A stretch of DNA of 64,000 bases from Salvia splendens (GCF_004379255.2 NC_056034.1:9922501-9986500), one strand, 5' to 3'; shown: positions 1 to 11,305, counted from the first letter of the stretch. Translations and numbers: made by a program. Notes: a model not told the origin generated them from the letters alone.

Positions 1-262
1 CCTCAACCGACCCCATCATCAAGGGTATATACTGGAAACTCATAGGGGAGATCCAGCGCCGGCTAGGCTTGTCTGATGAGGATTGTATTGGTGCAGCCGA
101 CAGCAGCGGACAAATAAAATGATAAGTGGCTAAAAATTTTTGGGCTATTGGAAGTGTCCACCTTATAGCCATGGACAATTTTTTTTTTAACGCGGACAAA
201 TAAACTGGGGCTATGGACAAAAAAAGGGGCAGAGCTATTGGAGTTGTCCGCCGGACACTCTA
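1..262 (+). mobile_element. Right-end fragment of a PIF/Harbinger-like element
   Basis: The window opens inside a transposon. After a short coding tail, the stretch from about 135 to 262 repeats phrases such as 'gggctattgg' and 'gtccgcc'. These match, in reverse complement, the left end of the Harbinger element at 17817-19606. The end of the element is probably near 'ccggacactc' at 250-260; I could not define a target duplication because the left end lies outside the window. Confidence 0.45.
3..122 (+). CDS. C-terminal tail of a Harbinger ORF1 (Myb/SANT-like) protein, partial
   Basis: An open frame runs from the window edge to a TGA at 120-122 and gives 39 residues ending GLSDEDCIGAADSSGQIK. 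The stretch GEIQRRLGLSDED resembles the C-terminal stretch KGLQKQLGLLPPDE of the intact ORF1 protein at 15736-16746, which supports a Harbinger ORF1 C-terminus. It sits directly before the transposon end described for 1-262. The evidence is short, so the family call is tentative. Confidence 0.4.
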   Translation, partial: STDPIIKGIYWKLIGEIQRRLGLSDEDCIGAADSSGQIK

Positions 263-907
263 AAGGACCCTTTCATTATTTATTACCGACAAGGTTACAG
301 TTGGGCAAAACTTTGAGCTTATTATTAATTAATTACTGTTTCCCACTCCATTTTTACTAATCATGATATATGAATGAATAACATGGTAGTATAACTTTGC
401 CTAAACATATTAATTAGTCACATATTACACATAGCAGCATCAACGAAATCGCCCCCACACATATTTTACATAAAGTTTGAATATAAATGAAGGATGAAGA
501 TTGGATGAAAGGTTGTAGTGCGTTGTGTACGTGTACACAAACAGTTGCACTAGACTTTATTGTATGAAAACAACTCAAATATACTCCTATTACACTAACA
601 AAGTTTTTCAAACACCATCACTTACCGATTGATATGAATAGGAAAAAGATTCAAGCTTTTCCAATTCTTGACTTTGAACTATAAAAAGTGTCCGACATCA
701 ATCTATCATTTTCGCCGACTTAAGAGAATTTCCATATCCTTGACTATTGATCAGTGTACATTTATGTTATTGTTCAAAGATTAATATATATAACACTATT
801 ATCTTGGGTACGTTTTCTTCGTAAAGACACACATGTATAGTCGAAATGCCAACGATTCTAGATAAAAGACAAACAGCGGAAACTGTAACGTAAGCAAGAT
901 GCCCAGC
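263..907. other. AT-rich intergenic stretch 3' of MOG1
   Basis: I see no conserved coding frame, RNA gene or repeat structure here. The 3' untranslated region of MOG1 should lie in the right part of it. The 65-residue minus-strand frame at 414-611 has no recognisable features. Confidence 0.5.
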
Positions 908-3900
908 TCAAGCCACAGCACCAAAAAGGCTCCAGTCGTTCACCTTGAAACTCGAGACGGCACCTCTGAAGACCTCCTCCATCGGCATGCATCCGGACTG
1001 TGAAGCAGGCACGGCTAAGCCAGCACCGACTGTTGCAGCACTTTCACTCAAAGGGCTGCAAGAAGGGATGCAGAAGATGAGCCGGAAAGAAGAGCAGATA
1101 CTAGAAAGCAGTTGGCACCTGAGAGAGAATCAATATGTGCAATTGGGTGGGAGTCGTAAAGAATCTACTTACTTTATCATCACTGGCTCATATGCAGTAA
1201 TCAGAACATCAGTACCGACATCCTTGAGGCGTAAATTAGCTAGATAAACCTGGAAATAACGTATATTAAGGTCCCAGTTAAATATCTTGAGGCAATTCTC
1301 CTTGGAAGATGAAATGGCGAGTTTACCTTAACTACGTTTTGTGCATCTCTTCCCTGTCTACCTTTAGATATGGCCTGAAAATGGAGCGTAGCAACAATGA
1401 AGTCTGCTGATAAATTATTATAGGAAATAAACACCAAACACACAATGCCAACCTCAATATCCTTGAATCTCTTGCTAGATATTTAATGGTTGTACACTTG
1501 TACTACCTAGGCACTAAGAAACAACTCACACTAGTTCAATGATCTATATCAGGTTAGCAGAACTTGAATGTCAGCAAGTAGCAGAAGCAGAGGGCTTAAT
1601 TGATGGCAATCTTGAATTGTTTGCAAGAAATTCAGTACTGAAAATGTTTTCGATAGACATGTTCCAGAAGTAGGGAGATAATAAATGGGGTGTGTAACTA
1701 CTAACACAGGATCATGCAAGCAAATAATATATGAAATGATTATCTGAGGTTCGAGGAGAAGTGCGTTTTAACACAGTACATATTTCTTTTAGGGACAGGC
1801 TCCAGAGGGTTGAGTGGGCTGGTTAAGCTCTTTATATCACAAACCAGATACATTATGATATCACTCTTAATGCATACAAAATAGTACTAGTACCAATCAG
1901 TAAAAGACTGTACATACCATCTGACCAACCGCAGTTGTAATAACAGCAGGACTGTCTCTAAATCGTAGTGCATCGGCCTCAAATACACCTGATTGTTCAA
2001 GCACCTGGTTTATAGAACAAGCCGATGCAATTATTATGAAGGAAACTCAAGATTTTAAACTTATCAGCTATACATTTTATGTTTTTTATACAACAACATA
2101 AATTGTCAGCAAATAAGATCTAGAAAATAATTTATAGAGTGAAAATTTTCATCTCTGTCAATAAATTACATGATGACCGTGTTGTGTTACACTAACACAA
2201 AAGTTGAAAATAATAGAATTACAGATGCAGGATCATAACATCATTAACTTCAGTTCTCATAATTATGTTCTTCTGAATGAAAAGAAATTAATAGAAATAG
2301 GCCTTTAAATGAGCAAAATCTACATTACAAACTAAAGAACAGAGAAAACCTGTCATCAGCTAGTAAATGACAATGGTAACTAGATCTAAACTTAATTCCA
2401 CTACAACAACCTGACTTCAAAGTTAAACCTGTATAAATTTTAGAAATATTTCATCTCTAAATCCTCAAGGACACACTAAAATCTTGAAAGACTCTGTCTA
2501 CAATTTCTTTAGGATAAAATTGAAATTCACAAAACTTGGATTCCCTGATAGCTTTCCACAAAAGAAGTCATAGCATACTCAAGAAAAAGTTTTTATCGTG
2601 AAGTTCATTGATAAAGAAGAGATGCGTACTTAGTCAGTGTTAGTTAGGATTTGATTAGATTTTATTTATTAATTTACTTCTTTAATTAGTTAGTTGTTAG
2701 CAGATTTGAATTTTGAATTAAGTTGTTGCAGATTTCTCTCATTTTGTAAGTCTATATATTGAGGCTCTTTAAGTGGTGAAAACGATCTTTTGGAGAGATC
2801 AGAATTTAGACGGCGTAGCCGTGGCCTCCTTCGTGAGGATTGGCCTCCTTCGTGAGGATTATTTCTTGTTCCAGTTTGATTAGTTATATTGAGTTCCTTC
2901 CCTTTTTCGTTTATCTTCTTGTTCATTAGTCTCGAGCCTTTACTCCTAACAATTGGTGCGGTGAACGATGGTCAACTCTCGGGGAGATTCACGCCTAGAC
3001 GGTTTGGAGAAGGCTACTGAAAAACTCAACGCCCAGCTCCAACAGACGAACGAACGGGTAGGGATGTCAATTTAGCCCGCAACCCGTGGGCTGGCCCGAA
3101 TAGCCCGCCAAATTTATAGGGTTAGAGTTGAAAATTTCCAGCCCGATAAAATTACAGCCCGATTAGCCCGCACCCGATTAACCCTCAACCCGTTAGGGCC
3201 AGACCCGAAAACCCGATGGGCTGGCCCGGAAACCCGATAAAATTTCTATTGTTTTATTTGTTTGACTCTAATTCGACACTTCATTAATTATTTTATAATA
3301 TAGATTACTGAAAAAATAACTTTCCATTTTATATATTAAATATATAAATTATATATATTAAGTTTTATTAATATAACAATAGATAAATGGATTAGAAACT
3401 TCAAATTCACTAAAAAATATATTTAAATTTCTAAACATGCTTTAAAATTTCTTAATGTTTATGTTTTATTTTGCATAAATCTCAAATATTAGTATTTGAT
3501 CATGTTTATGTTTGAGTTTAAACATATATCTCAAATTTATCATAATTAAATATTTTACATTTTATAAATATAATTAATTTTAATCATTATTTATTAGATT
3601 GATCGCATGTTAATTTTATCGGTAGCAACCCGATTAACCCGATGGGCTAGCCCGAAACCCGAGCTTTTAGGGTTAGGGTTGAACTTTTATAACCCGGAAA
3701 AATCACAGCCCGACTAGTCCGCACCCGATTGACCCGAAACCCAAATAGGGTTGGCCCGAAACCCGATGGGCTGGCCCGATTGACATCCCTACGAACGGGT
3801 CTCGGCATTGGGGTCAAAACTCGACTCCATGATAGAGGAAATGCGTGCGGGTTTCGCGGCCCTCAACCACAAGTTCAGAGCAACGCCGGAGGACGGTGCT

Positions 3901-6284
3901 TCCTCTGAAAATCGGGAATCTAATTCGGTGTCAGCCGGAAACAAATCAACGTCGCCAATGCCAACTTTTGATGGATCTGAGCCTCTCGCGTGGCTCGCGA
4001 GGGCAAACCAATATTTCCTCGTCAACAAAACATCATCGGATAGACGTGTCGACGTTGCCATGCTCGCCATAGACGGACCAGCCAAGCCTTGGAAGCAATT
4101 GCTCGTTCATCGCTGCCCCTCCTTATCGTGGGACAAGTTTGTTCAACAGCTCTTGCAACGTTTTGGTGATACCATCACATCATAAAGCTGCGTCGCTGGC
4201 AATTCATCCAAGTACAGTAGTAAGGATCCTTTTTCTACTATCTATGTTGCAAAAAACCAGCCAAAAATTCCACCCATAACCAGCAATAATTCTGCAGCTA
4301 TCCTACCCACCGTGACAACACCATTGCTGTCCTCTAGCCTGTCTACAACAGCCCTGCAGGAGATACCGCCTATTACCACGTCAACAATCCACCCTGATAT
4401 CGATACCAAAGCGGACAATAAAACACCCCTACCCTTGGTAGTACAACAGCCTATTCATATTTCTGTTTTAGTGCCCCTGCCATCTCCTACCAATCCGCCT
4501 ACACCAACAGTGGTGACAACACCGTTGTGGTTCTCGAGTGCTGATATTTCACTGTTTCAGCCCTTCTTCCCTTTGCTGCGACGTACAGTTCCTGCAGCTG
4601 CTGCCGGGCTGGCCACAATCATGTATCTACCTCTTCTTGTTCATGGGCACATTCCTTGGTTCAGCTTTTCACCTCCTGGCCAGAAGCATGAATGGGAGCC
4701 TCCACCGAACAATGTAATTGGTTTCAGTTTTGAGCTCAGCCTTGAGGGCAAGGCTGTTTTGAGAGTGAGGCAATTGATAAAGAAGAGATGCGTACTTAGT
4801 CAGTGTTAGTTAGGATTTGATTAGATTTTATTTATTAATTTACTTCTTTAATTAGTTAGTTGTTAGCAGATTTGAATTTTGAATTAAGTTGTTGCAGATT
4901 TCTCTCATTTTGTAAGTCTATATATTGAGGCTCTTTAAGTGGTGAAAACGATCTTTTGGAGAGATCAGAATTTAGACGGCGTAGCCGTGGCCTCCTTCGT
5001 GAGGATTATTTCTTGTTCCAGTTTGATTAGTTATATTGAGTTCCTTCCCTTTTTCGTTTATCTTCTTGTTCATTAGTCTCGAGCCTTTACTCCTAACATT
5101 CATAGTCATATAAGACAAACTTCCCATCACCACAACCTGAGGCTACATTTAGAGATAGGGATTTGAAATGCTAAATGGAGGATGATATCTACAACCAAAT
5201 AACTCAAAAAACTACTCGAAATCACCATCGTACTGGAAAACTTTGTTCTGATGTGACCTAAGGTTGCATTTGGATTTGGAGCTATGGATTTAAAGAAAGG
5301 CTAGAAAATAATTGAAATCCCATCCAAGTAACTTTAGAACAAAGAAATTTAAAACAGAAAATAATACTACAAATCAGAAACATTTCCCAATCCAAACAAC
5401 CACCAGAGTTGATATAATGGAATCCAAATCTAACCCAAGTACTTTAAGCCCAAAATAAGGCCGTAAAGATAACCTCTCTATCACCATCATTTAAACCAGT
5501 GCTATCACCAAAACAGCTAATTCGAAGCTAACATCAACCATGATAATGACAAACTTCTTTGACAAAGTATTAAATAACTAGTCATTAAACAACTGGTGAT
5601 TAACATTAAAGAGAAAGTTCAAATGTGGTAGGGAATGGATTAGCAGTGAACTAAAACAACAAAATAACTCGATATTATCGACTTCCTAAACTTCACTAAT
5701 TCGCTGGAGTAGCATGAGATGCAGACGATTGGTCCAATTGAGCCAAGTAGCAGCATGAAACTCGAAATCTTTACAGAAATTATAAGAAAAAAGAGGTGAG
5801 ATTAAGAGCTCTGATTGTACCATTGCTCCTTCAGCATCTTGCTCATTAGCCAGGTCTTGAAGAAACCACGTGGCACTTCCCTGATCCGCCACATCTGTCT
5901 TCAAGTCGAGGAGCTCAAATATTAAGCTCCCGTCGCTCGTTGGATCAACAAAAACCTCCTACAGAAGCAATTTGATTGATAAAAGAGAGCCGATAAAATA
6001 CAAAAGAAAACAACGAAATTGGAGGAAAGGCAAATTAAACATTCAGGAAGTCTCTGACCTGATGATCAGGAACTTGGCGCATGTTGCTTACGTCCTGCAT
6101 AAACAGTAAATTGAAACTTCATTAAATCGAACAAATTAATTGTTTTTGAAAAAAGCAGTACAAAAGGGGAAATTAAACTTCAAAAGAAAAAAAAATAACG
6201 CATATAAACCTGGAAGCGAAGCGGAAAGGTGGAGGAGATGGCGCCACCGAAGAGTGGGCGTTGAGTGCATAAATCCGCAGGCAT
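908..6284 (-). CDS. MOG1: Ran-binding protein MOG1 homologue (Ran guanine nucleotide release factor)
   Basis: MOG1 binds the small GTPase Ran, promotes nucleotide release and supports nuclear protein import. Seven exons on the minus strand join in phase: 6210-6284, 6059-6094, 5821-5958, 1918-2004, 1327-1374, 1173-1249 and 908-1055. They total 609 bp and encode 202 residues, about the usual length for plant MOG1. Recognisable family blocks are RPLFGGAISSTFP near the start, RQVPDHQEVFVDP, the conserved ISKGRQGRDAQNVVKV block in exon 5, and SFKVNDWSLFG at the C-terminus. The start at 6284 is chosen because it gives the family N-terminus. Every intron has GT and AG ends. Intron 3 (2005-5820) is 3.8 kb and holds an LTR element in the opposite orientation with a nested MITE. 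The coding sequence itself is intact. Family membership is firm; the function comes from homologues. Confidence 0.93.
2609..2951 (+). repeat. 5' LTR of the MOG1-intron element
   Basis: 343 bp, beginning TGATAAAG and ending CTAACA. It differs from the 3' copy by a tandem duplication of the 19-bp unit GGCCTCCTTCGTGAGGATT at about 2827-2864. Just after it, ATTGGTGCGGTGAAC could be the primer binding site, but I cannot assign its tRNA. Confidence 0.9.
2968..4185 (+). pseudogene. Ty3/gypsy-type Gag fragment, split by a MITE
   Basis: Coding starts at ATG 2968 and runs 30 codons to 3058. There the hAT-type MITE interrupts it. The same frame resumes at 3799 after the duplicated target site and continues to TAA at 4183-4185, about 158 residues in all without the MITE. 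The N-terminal part looks like a coiled coil, with repeated Leu/Glu/Lys in LEKATEKLNAQLQQ. The Gag core follows with PTFDGSEPLAWLARANQYF. There is no CCHC zinc knuckle. Gag packages the retrotransposon RNA; this one is broken. Confidence 0.7.
3059..3791. mobile_element. hAT-type MITE inserted in the gag frame
   Basis: This 733-bp element has perfect inverted ends TAGGGATGTCAAT/ATTGACATCCCTA and an 8-bp target duplication CGAACGGG at 3051-3058 and 3792-3799, as expected for the hAT superfamily. Both subterminal regions are packed with short repeats of AGCCCG/CCCGATGGGCTGGCCCG, while the middle is about 85% A+T. It has no coding capacity. Confidence 0.9.
4186..4774 (+). other. Non-gag internal region of the MOG1-intron element
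   Basis: A 165-residue open frame (4312-4809) is rich in Pro, Thr, Ser and Leu and runs into the 3' LTR. It starts at GTG, matches no retrotransposon protein I recognise and may be non-coding. It could be transduced foreign sequence in place of pol. The last bases, GAGAGTGAGGCAAT before the LTR, are purine-rich as expected for a polypurine tract. Confidence 0.4.
4775..5098 (+). repeat. 3' LTR of the MOG1-intron element
   Basis: 324 bp; same as the 5' LTR except that it has a single copy of the 19-bp unit. It is followed by the target duplication TTCAT. Confidence 0.9.
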
Positions 6285-6459
6285 TCTACTCTGCTGCTTC
6301 AATCGCGGAGAAATTTGTAGAATTTTCTGCGCGCGAATTCGAAATTGGGGAGTGGAAGAGTGTGGGAGCTCAGAAGAAAGAGGATTTAGGTAGCGTTTGT
6401 TTTACACGGTGACTGGGTTTGAAAATTTATGTTTTAAATGAATTTAAATCAATTAAATA

Positions 6460-6713
6460 CTATTCCTTCCATTCCGCGGCATTGAAGGTGTTTCTTTTTC
6501 GTCCGCGATTTAAGAAAAATTATAAATTAAGTTATTTAATTAAATGAAGAATTAAAAAATAAAAATGATAGAGAGATGAAAAAAGAATAAAGTATTATAC
6601 AAATGAGAAGCAATGTATTGATTTTTTTACTTAAAAAAGAAAAATAACTCCACTACTTAATATACCAAAATGTTAAAATAATTAAATAACTCTACTACTA
6701 TAAAAGGAGGGAG
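6460..6713. mobile_element. Degenerate Stowaway-like MITE upstream of MOG1
   Basis: The left side reads CTATTCCTTCCATTCC and the right side AGGAGGGAGCACC, recalling the CTCCCTCCGTCCC ends of plant Stowaway (Tc1/mariner) MITEs with TA at the edges. The interior is very AT-rich. The match between the ends is weak. Confidence 0.35.
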
Positions 6714-6777
6714 CACCACTTTAAAATCGAAGTTAAAAAATAATGGTGATGAAAATAGTAAGAATACTACTTATAAG

Positions 6778-7169
6778 AGTGACCACAATAGCACCGCTAC
6801 GGCGGTGGGAAGACAGCCGAGGACCCGGCTGCGCCAGGTGGGAGGGTGGCGGTCGCGCGGCATAGCTGCGGTGGCATATTGTGAGCCGCGAGACCGCCGC
6901 AACGGTCAATTTCATTTTTTTTAATTCTTTAATTTTTATCTATAAAATACCTATCTCCAATTCACTTTTTTCATTTCATTACAATCTCAGATCTCAAAAT
7001 TTTCTCAAATCCACTGTCCGAATTAAAATATACCAACAATTGATAAAATAATGTGAGGCGTGACGTGACTGGAAAAGTTTTATGTGGCTGAGGCATGACT
7101 GTGATGACCAGGCGAATAAGTTTTTTTGTGGTGGTGGCGTGACTATTCTACTATTGCGAACACCCTCAC
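6778..7169. mobile_element. Harbinger-like MITE
   Basis: The left end GAGTGACCACAATAGCA and the reverse complement of the right end GAGGGTGTTCGCAATAGTA are similar, with GC-rich subterminal DNA. The pattern recalls the other Harbinger ends in this window. No clear 3-bp duplication was found, and no protein is encoded. Confidence 0.4.
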
Positions 7170-7911
7170 GAAGGCTTTGTAAAAAATGTTTTAAAATTGT
7201 AGCTTAACGATGACGCTATGATAGACTTAATTGCTTCAAAATTTTAAAAATAAAAAAAGAGATAGAAAAGAAGTATAAAAACATTATTCCAATTTGTGCG
7301 TTAATACTAATTTAACAATAAAAACACTTATAGATGTTTAAACATTTATTAATTATTTTTTATTTTATAATTTATCAAAAAAAATTAAAGTAAAAAAAAG
7401 GTTCTCACCCCAAAACTTCGACCATTCACTTGTTGTCACGACTTCATCTTAATTAATCATTGCATGTGTTATAATCCAAGAGCTAGCTTTATCTTCAAAA
7501 TTCGTTGTTGACTTACAATTGGGCGAGTTTCAAAGGAGATTTTGAGGATTTGAAGATGGACTTCAAAATCACTAGTGTTTCGTCCTTCATTGTAAAAATT
7601 CGAATTCTTAGAAAAATATGAACTTAGAACATCGCAATACCTATCACAAATGAAATTCTAATATCATAAACCTTCAAAAGTTGTCAACTCTTAACAAAAT
7701 ATATGAACATATGAACAAACTGGTTGTAATTTTTAAGATCCAAAACTAATAAATTAAGTAATATTACATGCCAAAATTATGAAATTTGGACATATGTTTT
7801 ATTCTCAAAGACTTATTTTTATAAAATTAATAACAAATGGATACACGGGTGAATGCTTAGGCCTTGAATGGTAGACTTGAAAAGCCTTGAAAACGCACTG
7901 TTCACAGCCTA
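7170..7911. other. Intergenic, nothing recognised
   Basis: AT-rich sequence with no coding frame, RNA gene or inverted-repeat pair that I could identify. Confidence 0.5.
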
Positions 7912-8210
7912 GCATCCGCAACGCATCTCTTAATCGTCTTTTATCTCGTCTCTCCGAGACGAGACGGTTAAGAGACGCATTGCAGCGTCCCGTCCCGTCT
8001 CGTCCTTGTCTCGACGAGCGGCTCGTCCCTCCGAGACGGGCGGCCCACGAGTGGGCGTCGTCACGCTGACGCAATAAATTATTTTTTAAAAAAAAATTCG
8101 ATTTTAATAAAAAAATTAAAAATTAAATATTTGTAATATGACCGTTCAACGGTTATTTTTTTAATTTTTTATTTATTTTTTATTTTTTTATTCTATAAAT
8201 ACTCTTCTTT

Positions 8211-8450
8211 CATTATCATTACACACACAAACACACATCTATTCTTCTCAAATCATCTCACTTTCCTCTCCAATTTTCATCTCAAATCATCTCTTTTATT
8301 CTTCTCCCAAATTTAAATCATCTATGGATCCATTATCATTACACACACAAACACACATCTATTCTTCTCAAATCATCTCCCTTTCCTCTCCAATTTTCAT
8401 CACAAATCATCTCTTTTATTCTTCTCCCAAATTTAAATCATCTATGGATC
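8211..8450 (+). repeat. 120-bp tandem duplication in the transposase leader
   Basis: Copies at 8211-8330 and 8331-8450 are almost identical and rich in CT and CA. The unit covers the 5' leader and the first codons ATGGATCCATT, so the transposase has two start contexts, at 8324 and 8444. Confidence 0.85.
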
Positions 8451-9661
8451 CATTTGAGCAAATGCGTTGCATAATGGAAGAATCGCTAGCAAAAGATCGA
8501 CGCCGGGAGGAGGAGGAAGCCGCGACGCCTCCAAGGCGATCCCTGGCTTACATCCATCGTAACCGGGAGGAAGCCGCCGCAAGTTGGTACGCGACTACTT
8601 TTGAGACAACCCGGTATGGGAAGAGACCTACTTCCGTCCCCGTTTCCACATGCGGAAACGGCTATTTATGCACATCGCAAATATGTTGGCAGCCCGGGAA
8701 GAGTTCTTCCAAGAAGGGTTCGACGCCGTTGGCCATCCCAGTCACACGACGCTGCAGAAATGTACTGCAGCAATCCGTCAGCTTGCTACTGGACAAACGG
8801 TAGATGAGTTCGACGAATACCTGCACGTCGGGGAAAGCACTAGGAGAATGTGTCTGATAAACTTCTGCAAAGGCGCCCGGGCAGCCTTCACCGACGAATT
8901 TCTTCGGAGGCAAAACACGACAGATTGTCAGTTTCTGCTCCGACTTCACGAAGAAGTGCACGGATTCCCCGGGATGCTTGGCAGCGTTGATTGCATGCAT
9001 TGACAATGAAAGAATTGCCTTGTGGCGTGGAGGGGTCATACACGAGCGGCCACAAAGGCACCCACCCCACCGTTATACTCGAGGCCGTTGCCGACTACCG
9101 GCTATGGATTTGGCATGCGTATTTCGGGGGTCCCCGGATCGAACAACGACGTCAACGTGCTCAACCAATCCGACCTCTTCCCCGAAGTTTTGAATGGTAA
9201 AACGCCGACCATCTACTTCATCGCTAACAACCGGCAGTATAAAATGGGGTACTATCTTGCCGACAACATCTACCTTCGTGAAGACGTTCAACAGGCCGGT
9301 GAACGAAAAATAGGCTCTTTTTACGCAGATGCAAGAGGCTGCTCGCAAGGATTTGGAGAGAGCGTTCGGGGTTCTCCAAGCTCGCTTCAACATTATCAAA
9401 GCCCCGGCTCGTACGTGGTTTATGGAGAATATGGTCTACATCATGTATACGTGCATAATCTTGCACAACATGATTGTCGCCGACGAAGGACCTGAGGCGG
9501 GAAATTGGTTCGACCCTGAAACCCCGGGAAGCTCTACCGCAAGTAGTCCGCCTCACAGTGGAGTGCATCCGTCTATGCAAGATCGGTTGTCTATTCGGGT
9601 AAGGACACGTGATTCTACCGTCCACGCCCAACTCCAAGATGATCTAATGGAACACATTTGA
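8444..9661 (+). pseudogene. HARBI1-like DDE transposase, multiply broken
   Basis: Fragments in all three plus frames line up into one Harbinger transposase. Blocks in order are MDPFEQMRCIMEESLA, the helix-turn-helix region with AREEFFQEGFDAVG, HGFPGMLGSVDCMH before the first catalytic Asp region, TSGHKGTHPTVILEAVADY, GSNNDVNVLNQSDLF, and RAFGVLQARFNI with IILHNMIV near the end. Breaks include a frameshift near 8585 and a TGA near 8604. Two TGA codons at 9001-9009 stand where the family has Trp. Extra G residues shift the frame near 9030 and 9126, and a deletion near 9268 is followed by a TAG. It cannot make transposase. It differs from the other Harbinger copies here, which have ORF1 instead. 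Confidence 0.85.
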
Positions 9662-10015
9662 GCAAACTTTGGCAACCAGTAGAGTGCGCGGAAGAAATTA
9701 AATTATGTATTTTTAATATTTTTTTAGGATTTTAATTATGTGTTTTTAAAATTTTTTTAGAATTTGAAGTTTTTATTTTATTTTATTTTATTTAATGAAG
9801 TGTGTTTTTATTAATTGAATTTGTTGGAAATAAAAAAAAAAAGAAATTGAATGAATAGTTAAGGGATGAGATAGTTAAGAGATGGTTAAGAGATGGAGGG
9901 TTGCAAGTGTTGTCTCTTAGTTAAGAGATGGGATGAAAAGTACACTGAGGCCCATGAATAGTGAAGAGATGAGACGGTTAAGAGATGGATAAGAGACAGC
10001 GTTGCGGATGACCTA

Positions 10016-10898
10016 ATTAGCGTCCGATAGCTTTGAAACACATTTTCCCGACCCGATAAAAACATGGGCTTCCAGCTACTACTATCCTTGTAGGTTGTGT
10101 AACTCTTATCACAGCCGAAGGCATGTACAAGGATTGATCTTTTTCCCCCTTCTCCTGAAAACAAACACTTTATCCTCGCCTCTCTCCAAATTCAAGCAAC
10201 TATTCACGAAATCATCATCCTCGTCGTTCTAAATTCACTCCTTCGACAAATTGGACTTGATCTCCTCATCAGTTTCGGCGAAATCGTAATTTATTTGGGC
10301 GAAATCATAATTCATTTGTTGAATTCAATTTGTTCGCGTCGAGGATGACGATTCCGTGAACAATCAACCCACTCAATCTCGCCTATGGAATAATCAACCC
10401 ACTCAATTTCCATGAACAATCAATCCACTCCTTCGTCTACTTCACACCTCAATCTCCAGCAACAATTACCTCCAATTTCCATGGCGGAAACCCAATCAAC
10501 CCACTCCGCCGAACCCAAAATCGGCTACTGCCCACCCCCACCCCCATCCTCCCGCCATCAAAGCCCATTTCCATCTCCTCACACACCCTCTCCTCCACTC
10601 CCCTGCCACTCCGACCTCCGCCGCCCTCTCCACAACTACATTTCTCATCGTCGAATTAGGACTTGATCTTCGCCAAATTAAGTCATTCACCCAAATTAGA
10701 ACTGATGACTTTAAGTCATTCCAAACTCAAATAAGGGACTGTTTAGGCAGTTCATAATTATTTTCACAAACTTGGGCTTTCGACCAAACAACTACCCGTG
10801 GGCTTTCAGGGATATATGGTTTGTACCAAACACAATATAGTCACCAAAAAGACTGTCCTTATGCATGTGAAAAGCCCACTATCTAGGAAACCATGAAA
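10016..10898. other. Intergenic, low-complexity, no gene recognised
   Basis: Contains pyrimidine- and CCACC-rich stretches near 10520-10630 that create proline-rich open frames on both strands, and repeats of 'aatcaacccactcaat' near 10360-10440. It could be decayed transposon coding sequence, but I could not assign it. Confidence 0.45.
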
Positions 10899-11305
10899 AT
10901 TACTTCCATGGGTACCACCCGCCTCCTTAGGAAATTATAACGAGGTGATGATTAGATTGTTTATGAAAGTCAGAGAAAATGAGGGAAAAATGTAATTAAA
11001 AAAAAACATAAGCTACATCTGATTTATCAAATTACTTCCATGGGTACCGCCCGCCTCCTTAGGAAATTATAACGAGGTGATGATTAGCTTGTTTATGAAA
11101 GTCAGAGAAAATGAGGGAAAAAATGTAATTACAAAAAAAACATAAGCTACATCTGATTTATCAGAGCCAGGTTTCGATTTACTTCCATGGGTACCACCCG
11201 CCTCCTTAGGAAATTATAACGAGGTGATGATTAGCTTGTTTATGAAAGTCAGAGAAAATGAGGGAAAAAATGTAATTACAAAAAAAACATAAGCTACATT
11301 TGATT
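10899..11305 (-). repeat. Three serial copies of the tRNA-iMet 3' flank
   Basis: A unit of about 132-147 bp starting TTACTTCCATGGGTACC occurs at 10899, 11031 and 11178. It always contains an A-run that reads as an RNA polymerase III terminator T-tract on the minus strand. The copy boundary at about 11160-11178 also contains the last 18 nt of the tRNA (T-arm and 3' acceptor strand). The duplications therefore started inside the tRNA gene. Confidence 0.85.

Larger units (their letters stand above)
2609..5098 (+). mobile_element. Short LTR retrotransposon (gag only) in MOG1 intron 3
   Basis: Two direct LTRs (2609-2951 and 4775-5098) begin TG, end CA, and are flanked by a perfect 5-bp duplication TTCAT at 2604-2608 and 5099-5103. 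The internal region holds a Gag-like reading frame but no protease, reverse transcriptase or integrase, so the element cannot move by itself. The LTRs look identical apart from one 19-bp duplication, so insertion was recent. The Gag phrase PTFDGSEPLAWLARANQYF is typical of Ty3/gypsy Gag. It lies on the strand opposite to MOG1 transcription. Confidence 0.92.
7912..10012 (+). mobile_element. PIF/Harbinger element carrying only a transposase pseudogene
   Basis: Inverted ends GCATCCGCAACGC and, in reverse complement, GTCATCCGCAACGC are bounded by a 3-bp target duplication CTA (7909-7911 and 10013-10015), the Harbinger pattern. Subterminal DNA carries repeated 'gagacggttaagaga' motifs. Inside is one plus-strand transposase-derived region and no ORF1 gene. 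Length is 2,101 bp. Confidence 0.85.

Noticed and set aside
945..1247. 100-residue plus-strand frame
   Set aside because: It is antisense to MOG1 exons 6 and 7, whose reading frame is clearly the real one.
10412..10690. Proline-rich frames on both strands
   Set aside because: CCA/CCT-rich low-complexity DNA opens frames by chance; no start context, domain or conserved motif.
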